Shown: positions 27,076-40,542, counted from the first letter of the stretch. The stretch is DNA of 64,000 bases from Himantopus leucocephalus (GCA_003993805.1 RSEF01000004.1:24141206-24205205), one strand, 5' to 3'. Notes: generated from the letters alone by a model not told the origin. Numbers and translations: made by a program.

Positions 27076-29111
27076 TCTCCTCCAGCTGTTTCTCTCCAGT
27101 ACTCAAGCTTGCAGTACAGGTGGAATTACAGCCAGACCAGACTTTGGATCTGCTGTTGCAGTGCTTCTTGGCTACTTGTGCTGCAGGGAGGAGCCCTGCA
27201 GAAAGCCGTGTTGAGATGTTGCCACCAGTATCTCAGTGGTATAGTACACTTGCTTCAAGCCCTGGGTCATTGTGAGTGTAAGGGTATATAGTTTAAGGGC
27301 AGAGACTCTTCTGAAAAAGGGTAGTTGGCAAGATGGAGCTGCACTGGTGTGATACAATCTGCTTGGTGCTGGGAAGGGAAACATATAGACCGTGTGTTTC
27401 CCACACAAGTGTTACAGGCTGAAAGCTATGTCTCAGTCTCAGTTTATCTGTGGTTAAAGCTAGCTTCATATCTGTTTTACATGAATTAAAGATATATGCT
27501 GGATTTTGTTCAGTTTTGAAATTGTTTTGGACACTGACACTGAAATAGTTTCCCCAAAGGGCTCGTATCAGAAGCCTTATCTGGGCTCCTATAAAGCCCG
27601 TGAGTATTTTTTTTTTTTTTACTGTTGAATGCTCTGAATATGGCTTATCGTATGTTTTGCATGCTCCCTTAAATCACAGCCCACAAGGAACCCAGACCAC
27701 TTTCTTCAAACCTTCCCTTATGGAAGAGCCAACATTTGGCCCCAAATTTGCCATATCAAGTTAGTATCCATATGCAAAATTGTTGCCTGAAAGTAAGAAG
27801 CTGAACAAAACCCAACTGTGAAAACCAGAAGAACAGCATGCAGTGACTGTTGCCAGAACTGAGACTAAAATAATCCTTGTCTCAATAGCAAACACGTGAT
27901 AGCTGTATTCTATTGAGAGGTATTTGTGCAATACATCACATACATTTACACTTTAGCAAGGAGACTGTTATTACTAATACATAATGTATACGGTCTTTTA
28001 AGGCCAAAAGATATGTATTGAGTCAATAAGGTAGATTTATAGTTTAATAGCTCCTTTTTAAGACATATGATGAGATAAATTTTAAAAATGTACACTATAC
28101 TATCTCCAGATCACTAACTGGAAAAAACTGAAGAGATATTTCAGTTCAAAGGACATTTCTGTTATTTACTTAAAATCTATACCCTTAGCTGTAACTGTGA
28201 AAAAAAAAATCAGTGCAGAAATCTTCAGTACATTAGTAGCATTTCATAAATCACCAGGTAAATAGAATATTTCAGCTTCTGAGACGTACAGAAGTCTCCC
28301 ACTGAGAAAAAAATTCTGTTGCATAGCAAGTTACCCTGCCTTTAATAAAACTGAAAAAAAAATTTAAAAAATCAGTATGCAAGATAAATGTATGACTTTA
28401 GGGCTGTGGTATGAGAAATGAGGAGCTGCTAAAGTGTATCTACTAATTTGATAAGGAACTGGAAGTACACTTAAGCAATTTTTAAAGCTGAATTGTAGGT
28501 TTTGGCCTTTTCATCCAAATGATTTAACATTTTGTTTCTGCATTGATATTATTAATATTCTTATTTTATTATTAACCAGAAGTCCCCAGAATGCTGGAGT
28601 TCCACTGTGCTAGGAATTTTTCTGTGTTAAAATAAGAGGTAGGTGCAGCTGTCAGTTTACAGCCTTTAGGTTCAGTTTGGCAAGAGCTGTGCATAATCTA
28701 TGACTCTGTGATTGCTTAAGCGCAAAGCATAAGTATTTGTAAGACTAAGAACTAAATATATGTGTGGTATGGTAATTCTGGGAATTAAGGGGAAATAGGC
28801 ATTATTGCTAATCAAAATCACTTTCCAGGACACACAAAATAATAGGGGAGGGGAGGGGAGGAAAGGGAAGGGAACCCCATCTGTCCTTTTTTTTTTTTTC
28901 TGAGCCATAATTCTAGTTTATTTGCACAATTATGAAACTGTTACCATCACAGTTACTATCAGTGAACAGAATCACAAGCTGATCAAGAAATCACAGTATT
29001 CCATGAGCTGGGACTTTCTTTGTATTTGGTGGGATTTTTAGTTGGGATTTTTAGTAGTGTCTTACCAAATTGAAAAATTGGCAACATAACAGACAATGTA
29101 TTTCAAATATT
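27076..29111. other. Non-genic stretch
   Basis: No gene or recognised mobile element is seen. A T run occurs near 27607-27620 and an A run near 28200-28209. A G-rich block at 28845-28873 is followed by a T run at 28887-28899. Confidence 0.55.
28845..28873 (+). repeat. G-rich repeat with G-quadruplex pattern
   Basis: Three GGGG runs separated by single A are followed by GG, GGG and GGG runs with short A spacers. This fits the canonical G-quadruplex spacing rule on the plus strand. It may simply be a (GGGGA)n microsatellite. Confidence 0.7.
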
Positions 29112-29222
29112 TCATAGAATCATAGAATAGTTTGGGTTGGAAGGGACATTTAAAAGTCATCTAGTCCAACACCCTCTGCAGTGAGCAGAGACATCTTCAA
29201 CTAGATCAGGTTGCAGAGTGTT
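29112..29222 (-). mobile_element. CR1 LINE tail, minus strand, short
   Basis: It begins with the inverted terminal repeat (ttcatagaatcatagaatag) and 'tttgggttggaagggac', then 'catctagtccaacaccctct', and fades in the next 60 bases. Only about 110 bases remain. The well-preserved terminal octamers identify it as CR1 despite its shortness. Confidence 0.93.
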
Positions 29223-29459
29223 TCAGAGAGTATGTCACCTTCTGATCGTCTCCCTAATCGACAGGCCAAGTGGAAACTGATTTTGCCTTGGGAGTAGCTT
29301 AGGCAAGTCTATGCTGCAGTGGGGAACTTTAATTACATCTTTACTCAAACCAGCAGAGGTAGGTAATAATTGTGTCGGCACAAATTTCAGTGTGAGCTAG
29401 AAACCAGAATGCTTGTTCTCACACCCTTCTCTTCATTCCTTCTGTTGCCCGTTCTACAG

Positions 29460-29559
29460 CAAAGCTCGAATAGGTCGGCCTATTCCTGCTAACATTACGC
29501 CCCGACCACAGTGCAGTCATACCTTGACAGCAGGTCCTTCCAAACCTGATGATGGATAA
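29460..29559 (+). other. Candidate terminal coding exon
   Basis: A long pyrimidine tract (29414-29457) ending in CAG gives one of the strongest acceptor-like sites in the window, with a possible branch-point CTCAC about 37 bases upstream. After one carried base, 32 codons are open (starting KARIGRPIPANI, ending GPSKPDDG) before TAA at 29557-29559. The patch 29400-29640 is visibly richer in GC and CpG than its surroundings. A 70-residue frame on the opposite strand (29419-29631) covers the same patch, so the strand is uncertain. I do not recognise the peptide. An old transposon fragment is possible. Confidence 0.28.
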
Positions 29560-32500
29560 ACAGCCCACAGGGTCTACTCTACCATCTGGGAATCGCAGCA
29601 GTCTAATTGCCATCCTACTAAACTGAGTCATGTTGTTGCAAGCCCTGAACCTAGGAACAGGAAAAATAGCTACGTATTTTGCGTCAATAGAATTTACACT
29701 TATAAACAGTTTTTATATGCTTTTTCTTTATGCCTTGTTTAAGCATAATCAATGCTAAATGGCAGTGAAATTCTTCCTAGCATGTTTGAAATTGTATGTG
29801 TTGATGAGGATATATCTCAAAGTGGTCTATTTAATTAAAGCCCAAAGAGTCTTTGTTCAGGCTGCATTTATTTTTCAATTGTGTGGGTGTGCATGCATGT
29901 ATTTTCCTTAAATTGAATTTGTGCAACCTCATTTCTTCAGTGAAAGATTTTGCAGCAATAAAGTGTTGCAAGTGTTACCATGGCAATAATGATCTCAGAG
30001 CATCAAAAATTATCTTGTTAAATCCCACTATAGTGTTGTTACTCCTGCAGTTCCAGCGTCGTCTTTTGCTCACTGAATTTCCTGTTTTTTCCTAGAAATA
30101 TGAAATATGTGTGACATCATATGGTAGTCATACATGAAATAAAACTATCATTTTTATTCTTATGCCAGTGGGCCCACTGACTTAAGAAGGAACATGTACA
30201 TCAGTAAAGATACTTCATATGAGAACGAACTGTGACTGAAAATAAGAATAAAATAAAAGCACCATTCCAAGCTCCAGGAAAGATATAGGATGTGATAGTT
30301 TTCTAATTTATACTGCAGTAACCTAAGAATAAATATGTTAAGGCCAGGTTAGTTATATAGGTCATATATGAGTACAAGAGAAAGGAGCATATTAGCAAAA
30401 TCGTATGATCCCTGCATGACAGTTGTAAGTGTATGGAATTATTACAATATTAATTAGAATCTACTAACAATGAATATACTCAAGTATGTTTTGGACAAAA
30501 CCATTCAAACATTCAGCTATTAATATTAAATAACAAGGGGTTTGTAACACTGCAGAGATACTATACATGTATGTATCTGACTTTCTTAGCATTAATAGTG
30601 ATAATTCAGTGTGCCAAGATTCTATAGTGCAAAATGGTGTGATACGAATTCTTTTCATAAATCAACCCCTTGTCTCGACAACTTATACCCGGATGTTTGA
30701 CTTAACGTTTGAAACTTATGGACCACATTTTGTATCAGAAGATAGTTACAGGACTCTTAGTGCTCCAAGTCAAATTGCATATCCTCAAATTTTATTTCAA
30801 GTCTGTAGTGTTGTATGGAAGTCACTGGATATAAGATGAACATTATGCTGTAATGAAAAAGATGTCATAATCATGGTAGGAAAAAGTTTGTGTGCGATTG
30901 ATTGATTTGTGGGTTTGTTTTGATTTCAAATGTTTGATTTCAAATGTTGTATATTGCCAGTTATTCAGAGTTTCCTCAGTAGATTTTTGACTCATGCATA
31001 AGTGTCCTAACAGTGAGCTTTCTGAGACTGCCGGTTGTTTCTCTTCCCTTGCAAGCCACATCCCCTTTTCTACAACAAAAGAACTGTAAATGTTATTTTT
31101 AACATCAGGTTGAGGAAAAATCAACTCCCTTGGATCTTTTCTGTGCTGGACTTTTCCCCATGCCTTTCTGTCACTGAGGGGGTTTTGAAAGTCAAACTCT
31201 TTTCATGTTTCCCCAGGTGCTCAGTAACACAACTGTGAAAGCAATGTTGTGGTTTCATTCTTAATGCAGGTCTCAGATATTTTAGTCGTTTCCTGTGGAC
31301 AACATTAAGGATAAAAGATGTTGGATTCTGTGACAAGACTTGGCACGTATTACAAAACCATTTCATTTAATCTTCAGGTGTTTGCTTTGGAAGGCAATTA
31401 TGCATTGCTGTTCTTTTGAAGTTTCCCTTATTTTGATATTCCTGTCTGTCTCCTTGCTGTTTATTGTTTTTTCTGTGTTTCATAACATAAAAATCAATAT
31501 TGAAAAGGCAGTGGCTTCTCACATTCCTCCTTGTGGGTTTGTGATGATTTACAAAATACAACCGATTAACCTAATGAAGTCTGAGAGCTACACTAAACAA
31601 GTCTCAAACTTCATACTCATTTTTTTATGTATGCAGTTACACTGGTGTTTAATACTTCCTTCTGGGATATGTATTTGTAGAATTTCTCAGAATGATTTAC
31701 TGTATTAACCTTTATAAAATGACCATAATATTGGTATATCTTTGCCTAAAAGAACTCCACTGAATTGCATATGCCACAGTTCCTTCCACTGCAGCAATTG
31801 CATATGCTTTAAACCTCTGCTGAAGTACCATTGCTTAATCAGTGGTACATCTGAAAGTAAGTATGTTGAAATAGCAATGTTAGCTTCTGAGGTAATACTT
31901 CAGTAGGAATTCTACATCTATAGTTGCATACCATGATGCCATGTTTCATCTCAGTAGAATCTCAGGAATGAGACTTTATATCCAGGAAAGATGTCTTAAT
32001 GTATTGAATACCACATGGTGCCTACGAAACAAGTCAATTGTCGGATACCTGTGTTACAATCATGACTTTTCCCATTTATCAGTAATAATATATCATTTGC
32101 AGGCATGTACTAGCTTCTTATTCAACACAGGTTCATTGTCATGATGTTAAACTTACGGATATCTTTAGAAGAGTTACTAAAGTAATCTATTATCTATGTA
32201 ATTACACCAAGAACATTTTTCCAATTTAAACAAATTTTACATAAATCATGAGTTCTCTATACATATTAAAGCTGATCGTGTACCATTAATTGGAATTAAA
32301 TTACCAGTGCATCAGAGCAGTGTTAGAACTTTACAAAGGTTTCAATCAGTTTTTGAAAAAAATCAGTTTCTGTGTTGCTGAATAGCTGTACGCTTTCCTT
32401 GTCTATGATGTCACATATCACATGGTATTATTTCTTTTTTTAATGTTTAAGTAAGAAGAAACAAAAAATAATTTTAATAGCAAATAACACATCAATTTTG

Positions 32501-35382
32501 AGTAATGTCTTCCAACATTAACAAAACTTTATATTTTTACTAATAAATCAATAGTCATCTTGATACTAAGAACTGATAAATAAGAACAAGACTGACATCA
32601 TGTGTATTTATTAATCTACACATGGACTTAATTTTTTTTATGTTTAGAAGTAGGAAAAATGCATTAGAAATTGGACATGTCAGCATTGCTGTCTTGTGTC
32701 ACCCATCTGGTTAATGTCTCTAGTCTTCCCTATGCCTTCTCTAGTATCTGAGTATTAGCTTGACAAGATTTACATTAATATATGTTTAAAGTGATCTAGT
32801 GTTTCTTTTGAATCACATATTGATTAAGCCTGCTGAGTTATTCTGAATTTAAAGTGTGTGTCTTGCTGACAGGTTATGGCAATGTCTGCTGGAAAAGAAA
32901 CATAATGATGTTGCATAGATTGATTTCTCTAAATTGCATGCAGCATGCAAGGTCTGTTTACAAACTCTCAGAAGGAAGATACTATGGTTTTCCCACTGCA
33001 GACTGATATCAAAAGAACTCTGTGATGCTGCTATTGTGCTGTGGGATGTGATTTGGTTAAGATATTGGATCATTTAGAGTGTTTGACGAGAAGTGAAAAT
33101 GAAAAACCATGAGCATGCAAATAACGTTGTACTTCTAGTGTTTTGTAATTCTTGCTTAATTAACTACAGGACGGAAGCACTTTGCTTCTGAAAAAAAAAC
33201 AGAGGATTTTAATTTTACCAAGATGATATCTAAACAATGGTTGTAAGAATGGTGCTGGAAATGGGGAGGATAGTTTGTTTCCTTCATGTGTCCTTTCTTA
33301 CGAATTTTTACAGAGGGGTCTTTATTCAGTAGTTGTTTCTTCATAAGACTTCAAAATATGCCCAAGTGTTATATTCTTTAATATCCCGTGTATTGCACTC
33401 CAAGGATCCCGATGCAATCAAAAAAGGAGTACTCTCTATTTTAAGAAGTCATGCTTCATTGGGTCTTTTTCTCAAATTCTCCAGTAAACTTCCCCCTGAA
33501 ACAATATATTTTTCGATTAGGAACAAAATGTATTTTTTCAAGAGATTAGTAAATCCAGAATTACAAGGACACTGACATTGAAGATTTGCAGTTCTTCAGG
33601 GATACTTCATTACCATTTTTATATTTGTTGCACTTAATTTCTGGAAAAGTAATGACTTTTCAGTAACTCCTCCAGAAAGGTATTTGATTTACTATTACAT
33701 GCATATGCTTGTATTGATAGAAGAGTGAAAGATTTGCTTCTAAGAAGACTTTTTGTTCGTTGTAAGAGATGCACTAGAAAAGTAGGTTAAAATTATGTTG
33801 CTAGGAAACAGAAGTGGATCCTAGCAACTGCTGCTGAAAATGAAAATTCTATGCCTGTGTTTAAGATGGAGCTTCAACCCACAGCAATTCAGCTGGCTAA
33901 TATTGTTTTTTTAAAGAGGATTAATTTTGTGGTTATGATCTTTGCTATTTTATTAGCAAAATGGTGTTTTTTATTTAAAATTGTGCTCTTAGAAAAGGAA
34001 AGTAATTTTTTGTCCATTGTAGTGTCTCACAATGTACTGGTAACGTGCTCATTATTCAGATGGACCAGAACTGTAACCTTTTGAGATCCACATCCCTCAT
34101 TTACATGCAGGACTCACTAGTTAGAAAGATACTCATTAACCTATGGCTGTAGGCAATCAGTACTCTAACAGAGTATTTGTTTTAATGAATTTTTGTTGTT
34201 ATGTTTGGGGACTGAACATCTGAGGGATGAAGTGTGCAGCTGTGATCCCAAAGTAATTTTAGAAAAAGAAAAAACTGCAAAGGAATTTTTTTAAATATAT
34301 GAAACCCATTCTTCTTTTGGCACTAGTTTAATTTCCTTCCTGGACTTTTGTTCTTCCATCTTCTTTTCTCTGTTACTGTCTTTTTTCACAAAAGTTCATC
34401 TCATATTCTTAGTACCTTTGCTATTCTGTCAACCCTTTTATCTCTTCCTCTTCCACTTTTTACACAATCATCTTTCCTTCTATTTTGCCAGATGTTGCTT
34501 ACCTTGCAACTTCTCTTTTCTTTCTGACTCTCCCCTCTTCCCTGATCCACATAGTTATATCCATTCCCCCCAGCGAACCTTTCCATTGGAAAATATAGGG
34601 CTTTAGTTACACTCTAACTTTATGATTCATTTTAGTGTTGCTGACTACCTGCATAAGCACATAGGCTTGTATTGGTGAAAGCAGCAGAACGACAGAGAAA
34701 AGTCCTTTTTATTTTCAGCATGTAGGCTAATAGTGTGCAAGCTCAGGACCACTTGATCTACGTCCATATGACTTCTCTATCTATATATGTATAGACACAT
34801 AAATATATTCATTTACAGATAGCATATGGTCCCAAATTTGTGTGTGTGGTCTTACACAAGTATGTGTAAAGGGTGTCTTAGTCCTTCCCTTAATGGCAAG
34901 ATAAATACTGGTATAGGAGTAATACAAAATATGACAGCATGCACAGCTGAAGCAGGTTCCAGCACGTGTTATCCTTCTGTATTATATACTTGAGTGAATC
35001 TTGCAACAATAGAAAAGAATTAAGCGTGCAAAACAGGCAAGGCAGTGATTATGAAATGAAGTGCTGTCTCCTGCAGGTGAAGACCTGCTAAGGGGTAGGA
35101 ACTCTGAGAGAGATTTAGATATCAAAAGTGAAAGAAATAAGGGACAACAGGTGAAGAGAAGACAATCAGCTGTGACAGAATTTACTCTCTGTAACAATCT
35201 TAGGTAAATTACCTATGTATATAAGCAAATGTTGCTAAGGAGTGGCCTTGGAGAGATTGTGATTTATAAAATGGGGCCTTTTTGGAGAACATGAGTGAGT
35301 CAGGAAATTGTGAAGAATCAGTCAGTTCTTATAGATGTATGATAAGGAAGACTGTAGAAATTGAAAAAAAAAAAAAAGAGAA
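29560..35382. other. Non-genic stretch
   Basis: Only ordinary AT-rich sequence is seen. A perfect tandem pair of a 14-mer (tttgatttcaaatg) lies at 30919-30946. Short frames such as 30567-30839 and 31340-31708 show no domain, codon or splice support. A pyrimidine-rich tract spans about 34330-34580. An A run at 35364-35377 sits just before the next CR1 copy. Confidence 0.55.
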
Positions 35383-35657
35383 ATCAGTGGTTCCCAATGA
35401 CAGGACGAGGGGCAATGGGCACAAACTGGAACATAGGAGGTTCCGTTTAAATATACAGAAAAACTTCTTTACGGTCAGGGTGACAGAGCACTGGAACAGG
35501 CTGCCCAGGGAGGTTGTGGAGTCCCCTTCTCTGGAGATTTTCAAGTCTCGCCTGGATGCAGTCCTGAGTAATGTGCTCTAGGCAATCCTGCTTTGGCAGG
35601 GGAGTTGGACTAGATGATCTCTAGAGGTCCCTTCCAACTCTGAAATTCTGTGAAATC
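35383..35657 (+). mobile_element. CR1 LINE tail, plus strand
   Basis: Recognisable CR1 words run in order: 'agtggttcccaatgacagga', 'gagcactggaacaggctgcc', 'ggaggttgtggagtcccctt', 'gttggactagatgatctcta' and 'gtcccttccaactctgaaat', ending in a degraded terminal repeat. About 275 bases of the 3' end remain. The 99-residue frame covering this region is CR1-derived and not a gene. It is among the better conserved copies here. Confidence 0.95.
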
Positions 35658-35748
35658 CTTCTTTCTGCATTGTGATTTGAAGGATTTGAGTACTACAAAA
35701 AATAACTGACCAGAGGGGCAGGTATATAAGTTATCTTTGGTGTATATT

Positions 35749-36060
35749 TGTGGTGGTTTAGTTTGGGCATGTAAGTGACGTATTGTAGGAACTGTTGTGT
35801 TGCAGCTGGGCGGCCCTTCTCTCTCACTGACCTGTCAGAACGTAGCCAATCAAGATATGAACCAAAACAGCAAATTTCTCCCTGTTCATCTACTGGCTGG
35901 TTTCATGCCCTTCTTCTTCAAAGACTTAGGGAAATAACTTTTAGGGTTTATTGTTTGCAAACTGAGGAAAAACAGGGGACTATCTGTGTCCATGGGGGCA
36001 GGAGCATGGGTCCAAATGTGGGGTTTCCCTCTTTTTTGTTACTCTAGTCCCACAACCTGT
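35749..36060 (+). mobile_element. Possible LTR-like segment
   Basis: It starts TGTGGTGGTTTAG, which resembles the 5' end of several avian retroviral LTRs, and is followed by a moderately GC-rich stretch. I cannot find a matching CA-3' end, a polyadenylation signal or target-site duplications. The resemblance is limited to the first bases, so this may be unrelated unique sequence. Confidence 0.22.
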
Positions 36061-38091
36061 GTATCTTTGCTGAGATATATCTGAAGTACACAGGCCTTGG
36101 CCATTTAAATGACTATAGATCAGAACTAACAGTTTGAAGTTAATCTGTACAGTGGTAGATAGAAGGTGCGGAGGTTCCAGCAGAACTTCCATTCACGCCT
36201 ATGGAATATCATATTTACCAAATGAACTGCTGTATCCTATAAAACAGCCATCTGTGAATTCACATGAAGTATAGTCCTGGGAAAAATACATTACGTCTTG
36301 GTTCTTGCCTGCTTTTGGAAGGCCCTTGTTTGTGAGATAGTCTCATAGAGTACTTAAGCTAAGAGAAAATTAGTCAATCGATATTACAAACGAATATCTC
36401 AGTCCTGAGATGACACAAACATGAGTCAATAAATACCCACTTCTTCATGTGTACATACATTTATATATCAGCCCACAGGCAATAAGCTCATTTCGCTGTT
36501 ACAAGGTTACTTTTATGGCAACTAACATTTAAAAAGGCTATTAGAAGCTATTTGCCTAAACATGCAATTAATTCTCACTACCACTAATGTTGAAGAGTAT
36601 TTTTAATGTTATTTCAGTTCAATCAAATAATTGGGTAAAAGATTATTTATTTTCAGCATGCATTTTTTCTTTTCTGTGTCTTTAACTTGGAAGCAATTTC
36701 TGGACCAGAGATTTTGTGTATTTTTAATATTCTTGTGGAAACCCGTGCTTCATTGGGATCAAACTTGTTTGTCCCCTTTGTCATGTGAGTGCAATAGTGT
36801 CACCATGGCTGCAGCTTAAGTATGAGAAAAAGGTTCTGTGGGAGGATGTTTAAATGATGTGGCTATAAGTAAAACACCAGAAGAAAGTTATGCATAATGC
36901 AAAATGAACACAGTTCTTCCTGGCAGTGATAACATTTTAGAATTTTCCTATGTGTGAAAGCTATCTTGAACTGCATAATCTCCTAAACCTTTCTTAAACA
37001 TGTCATACTTAAAACCGAACAGAATTTGATGTAGTGTACAACTGTATTTTAATAATAAAGCACATGCTAGTCTGTTTAAGGAAGAACAGAAATGTAACTG
37101 TCTTGTATTTCTCATACCTGTTCTTATGATGAAAGAGGATAAAAAAGATTGGGTTCCCAGAAAGTAGAGGACCAAAGAATGTGGGATATAGTTTTTTTAG
37201 GGTAATGAAGCTTTTCCAACTGTAGAATAGTGAAGCTTCTACTAATCTTTAATCAAGATCATTACTCAGGTAAGGATTTAAATTACCTCTGCTGTTTCCA
37301 GATTAGCGAACAGACAGAAATTATGGAGTAAAAATAATATTAACTACATGTACATGCTTGTATAGCCTAAGGATTGATATTAAGGAACTACGTACATGCT
37401 TACAAAGGTAGACGTGGGAAAAAGTTTTCAGATTCTGTAAATCTCAGACAATAATGTGAATGTCTGGCTCCAGGTTTGTTATTTATGCAAGGTCTGTAGC
37501 ATTGCAGTCTAAGTACTTCTAAATACAGCTGTAATTAAAAAAAAAAAAAAGAAAGTATAATATGTAGTTTTGTGCAACTACAAGGACACAGGATACATTT
37601 TCAAAGGTGTGAGGAAGTACATACTGGGTTTTTGAAAATTAAAGTTCTTCACATGTTTTATCTGCTAAGAAACTTAAAAATACCAGTAGGGTTGTAGGCA
37701 TCCAAATATCACAGCAGTCTACAAACTGACGCCCACTTAAGCAACATTATTTATATAAAATCAACGTCCATTTAAAACTAGTGAATTGCATGCGCATTTG
37801 TACTTTAGCTTATGGGATGGCATTGCTTTAGTAAGGTCATACTTAAATGATAATATTTGGAAGAAATTGGTGTCTGTGATAAAGCTTTAGTAACTTAATG
37901 AAAACACAGGAGCTGAACTATTTTAAGGGGTGGGAGGTGGTAGAAATCACTGGAGGGAAGACAGCTATTCCTGAACCTGGGGTCATGTCCCAGGCTACTT
38001 TAGCATCCTAAGGGAGTATGTCTCTTTTAGAAAAATGTCTTGCTCTTTCATGCTAGTTTCATGGGTCATTGAAACAACATTTTATACCTGC

Positions 38092-38144
38092 TTTTTTTTT
38101 TTTTTTTTTTTTTTTATAAANNNTTTTTTTTTTTTTTTTTTTTT
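38092..38144. repeat. Poly-T tract broken by an NNN gap
   Basis: Twenty-four T, then ATAAA, then three N (38121-38123), then twenty-one T. Two long T runs meeting at a short N run is typical of an assembly gap in a homopolymer. The true length and content are unknown. Confidence 0.9.
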
Positions 38145-40497
38145 GGTTATAAGCCTTTCTTCAACACTTCCTTCTACTATGGCAGAACTAAAGCTGGTAT
38201 GCGCACTGTAACCATGAGATATATACCTGGCTTGAGTGTCTGCCAGCTCAGTCAACTGCCAGCCTTGTGCGGTCTTGCAGTATGGAGATTTTGCATGGCC
38301 TCCCTTAATAAAGGTAAACTCTGCCTAGAAATAATTATGTACAGTAGTTGGGAAGTTAATAAAGGAGCATTGTCCCTTTAAGGGAACAAAGATATTTTAA
38401 AGTGAGTAACAGTGTAGTCCTTGTAAACACAGCTACAAGGCCAATAAGTTAAGAAATACTACATAGTAATCAGCACCATGTCAGGGTTCGTGATTAATAA
38501 GTAACTAAATCTTACAACCTGCTGAATATAGGTGTTAAGTTTGATGAAATTAGATCTCGGTGGTGTGAACTGATCTCCCATTTTAAGTCAAATAAAATTC
38601 CCATTGCAGGAATTAGTTTGGTAATCTTATTCAGGTTGTCAAAATGTTTTACTTTGCATTACTAAATAACTTAGTGGTTTGTCAAAAGTTGGTAAAAGTG
38701 GTGATTTACAATATATCAGGATGATCTCTAAGTCAGGATGAGAGTGAAACAGCTCTGTTGAAAAAAAGTTACTAGCACAGAATAAGCTCCAAGTATGATA
38801 TTCTGGTTATCTTCTTTTTCATTAACCACAAGGACTGATCACATACTAGATTTCTCCTTGTATATATTCTCATGTGTTTGAGAGCATGGGGAATACAGTG
38901 GGGGAGGTGGATAAATTCAGAATGCAGGATCAATTAGAGATGATTTTTCCATTTTCCATGACATTTATTTCCACATCTTGTTATTTCCTGCAGTATTGTT
39001 ATTTAGATTATTATTGTTTAAAAGAATTGTCTTGCATTTCATATATTCAAAGGTGTGTTGTTCGAGGACCTTGACAGAAAATTGACAGTCATAAATAATT
39101 GCTCTATGAATGTTAGGTAATGTCATATAAGCCTCAAAACATGGCTGAACACACAACATATTTAATGAAACTTTAACCGATCCAAAAATGTGGTTGACAT
39201 GAACAAACTTTTATGATTAAATTAAGGATTGTTTCTAGTCCAAAACCCCAAATTAACTACAGCAAAAACAATCCTAACGGCTCCAGCACGCTAAGCAGGA
39301 TTAAAGAAAATGTGTGCTAAAGCTGACAGTGATCATTGATCAAAACTGCAGTCTTTTTAGCCCTAAGGTAACCGAGTCAGATTTCATCACTGTAATCCTT
39401 AAGGTATAAAATAGAAATTGAACTTGCATGGTGATGCAAGCTGGCTATGAAATTAGGAGGCCTTGGCTCACAAAATATGAAAAGTTGGCATACTCAATGG
39501 AAATGATGTTCAAAGCAGTTCACAGTAAGAATGAGAAAAGCAGCTTGTGCTGCTCTGGAAGAATAAACAGCAGTTCTCTTTTTGCAGCACTCATATTCCA
39601 CACATTAATAAGTATTAGGAATTAAAAAAAAAGGTAAAATATATGTTGAAGTAGGAATAAAATAGTGATCCTTTGAAGTTTCTCAATGTTAAGAAAATGT
39701 TTATTATGAAACTTATATGTGTAAAATGTAAAAGGTTTTTTTGTGAAGAAATAAGGATGTAGGAAGTAAAATCTGCAACATTTTGCATCAGCTTTGCAAG
39801 AAAAGATCTAAGTATCTACATGAAATAGTATATTTTCCTCCAGAGAAAAATCTTAATAAGAAAGCTAGCACTTGAAAGAGATTTGAGTAAATGATGAATA
39901 AAGGCAATTTCCTTTTGATATGGATTTTTATGGTTGCATTTTTTTACTATAGATGAGAAAATTGTTCTTCTGAGGTGAAAGGGAGACTATTTATTCTCTC
40001 ACAAATGTTAATTAATTCTTCGTATTAATTGTAAATCCAAGTTCTTTTACTTAGCAAGAGGATCAGAATTTGAAATACGCATCAGGAGGAAGGATTACTA
40101 GGTGAGAAAGTCTGAACTCTGTCAGTTCTAATTGTACTTTGCTTTTCAAAATAGAAGCAGAACATTGTGTCAATAATGCTCCTCCTAAGGGTATGGGCTG
40201 GGATCTCTGAGTAGAGTACTGGAAAAGAAAGAAGTCCTAAATGCCTGAAATAATGCAGAGGTAATGTAAGGGGCTTGTTCCTAACCTCTCTTATCTCAGC
40301 TGTCAATTTATAAAAGGAAAATAGAAATTAATTATTTTTTTATATTTGTATTTTAGAGTCACACAAATGTTTGACGGACTAGTTCTGCAGGATCTGTGTG
40401 GTCAATGAAAGGCCATAATATAATCAAAGCAGAATTGTTTGGTTTAATTGTTTATATTGCTGTGCGCCTCAGAGTTGATGACGGGGTTCAGAAGTGT

Positions 40498-40542
40498 GGC
40501 TTTTCCCTACCCCTTCCCACAAGAAGGGTATGGGAAAAGGCC
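40498..40542. repeat. Hairpin-forming inverted repeat
   Basis: CTTTTCCC (40500-40507) pairs with GGGAAAAG (40532-40539), and CCCTTC (40511-40516) pairs with GAAGGG (40523-40528). There is a 3x3 mismatch between the stems and a 6-base loop. Two more pairs are possible after a bulge. It is too short for a typical miRNA precursor. It sits in a locally GC-richer patch. Confidence 0.45.

Noticed and set aside
26847..27275. 142-residue open frame on the plus strand
   Set aside because: Most of it is the reverse complement of a CR1 tail read in an arbitrary frame.
30567..30839. 90-residue frame with fairly balanced composition
   Set aside because: No domain, splice-site or compositional support, and nothing recognisable. 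Similar lengths occur by chance in 64 kb.
31340..31708. 122-residue hydrophobic frame
   Set aside because: The hydrophobicity follows from T-rich sequence. It has no motif and no splice-bounded structure.
35282..35581. 99-residue open frame
   Set aside because: Its second half is CR1 3' sequence and its lysine run comes from an A tract.
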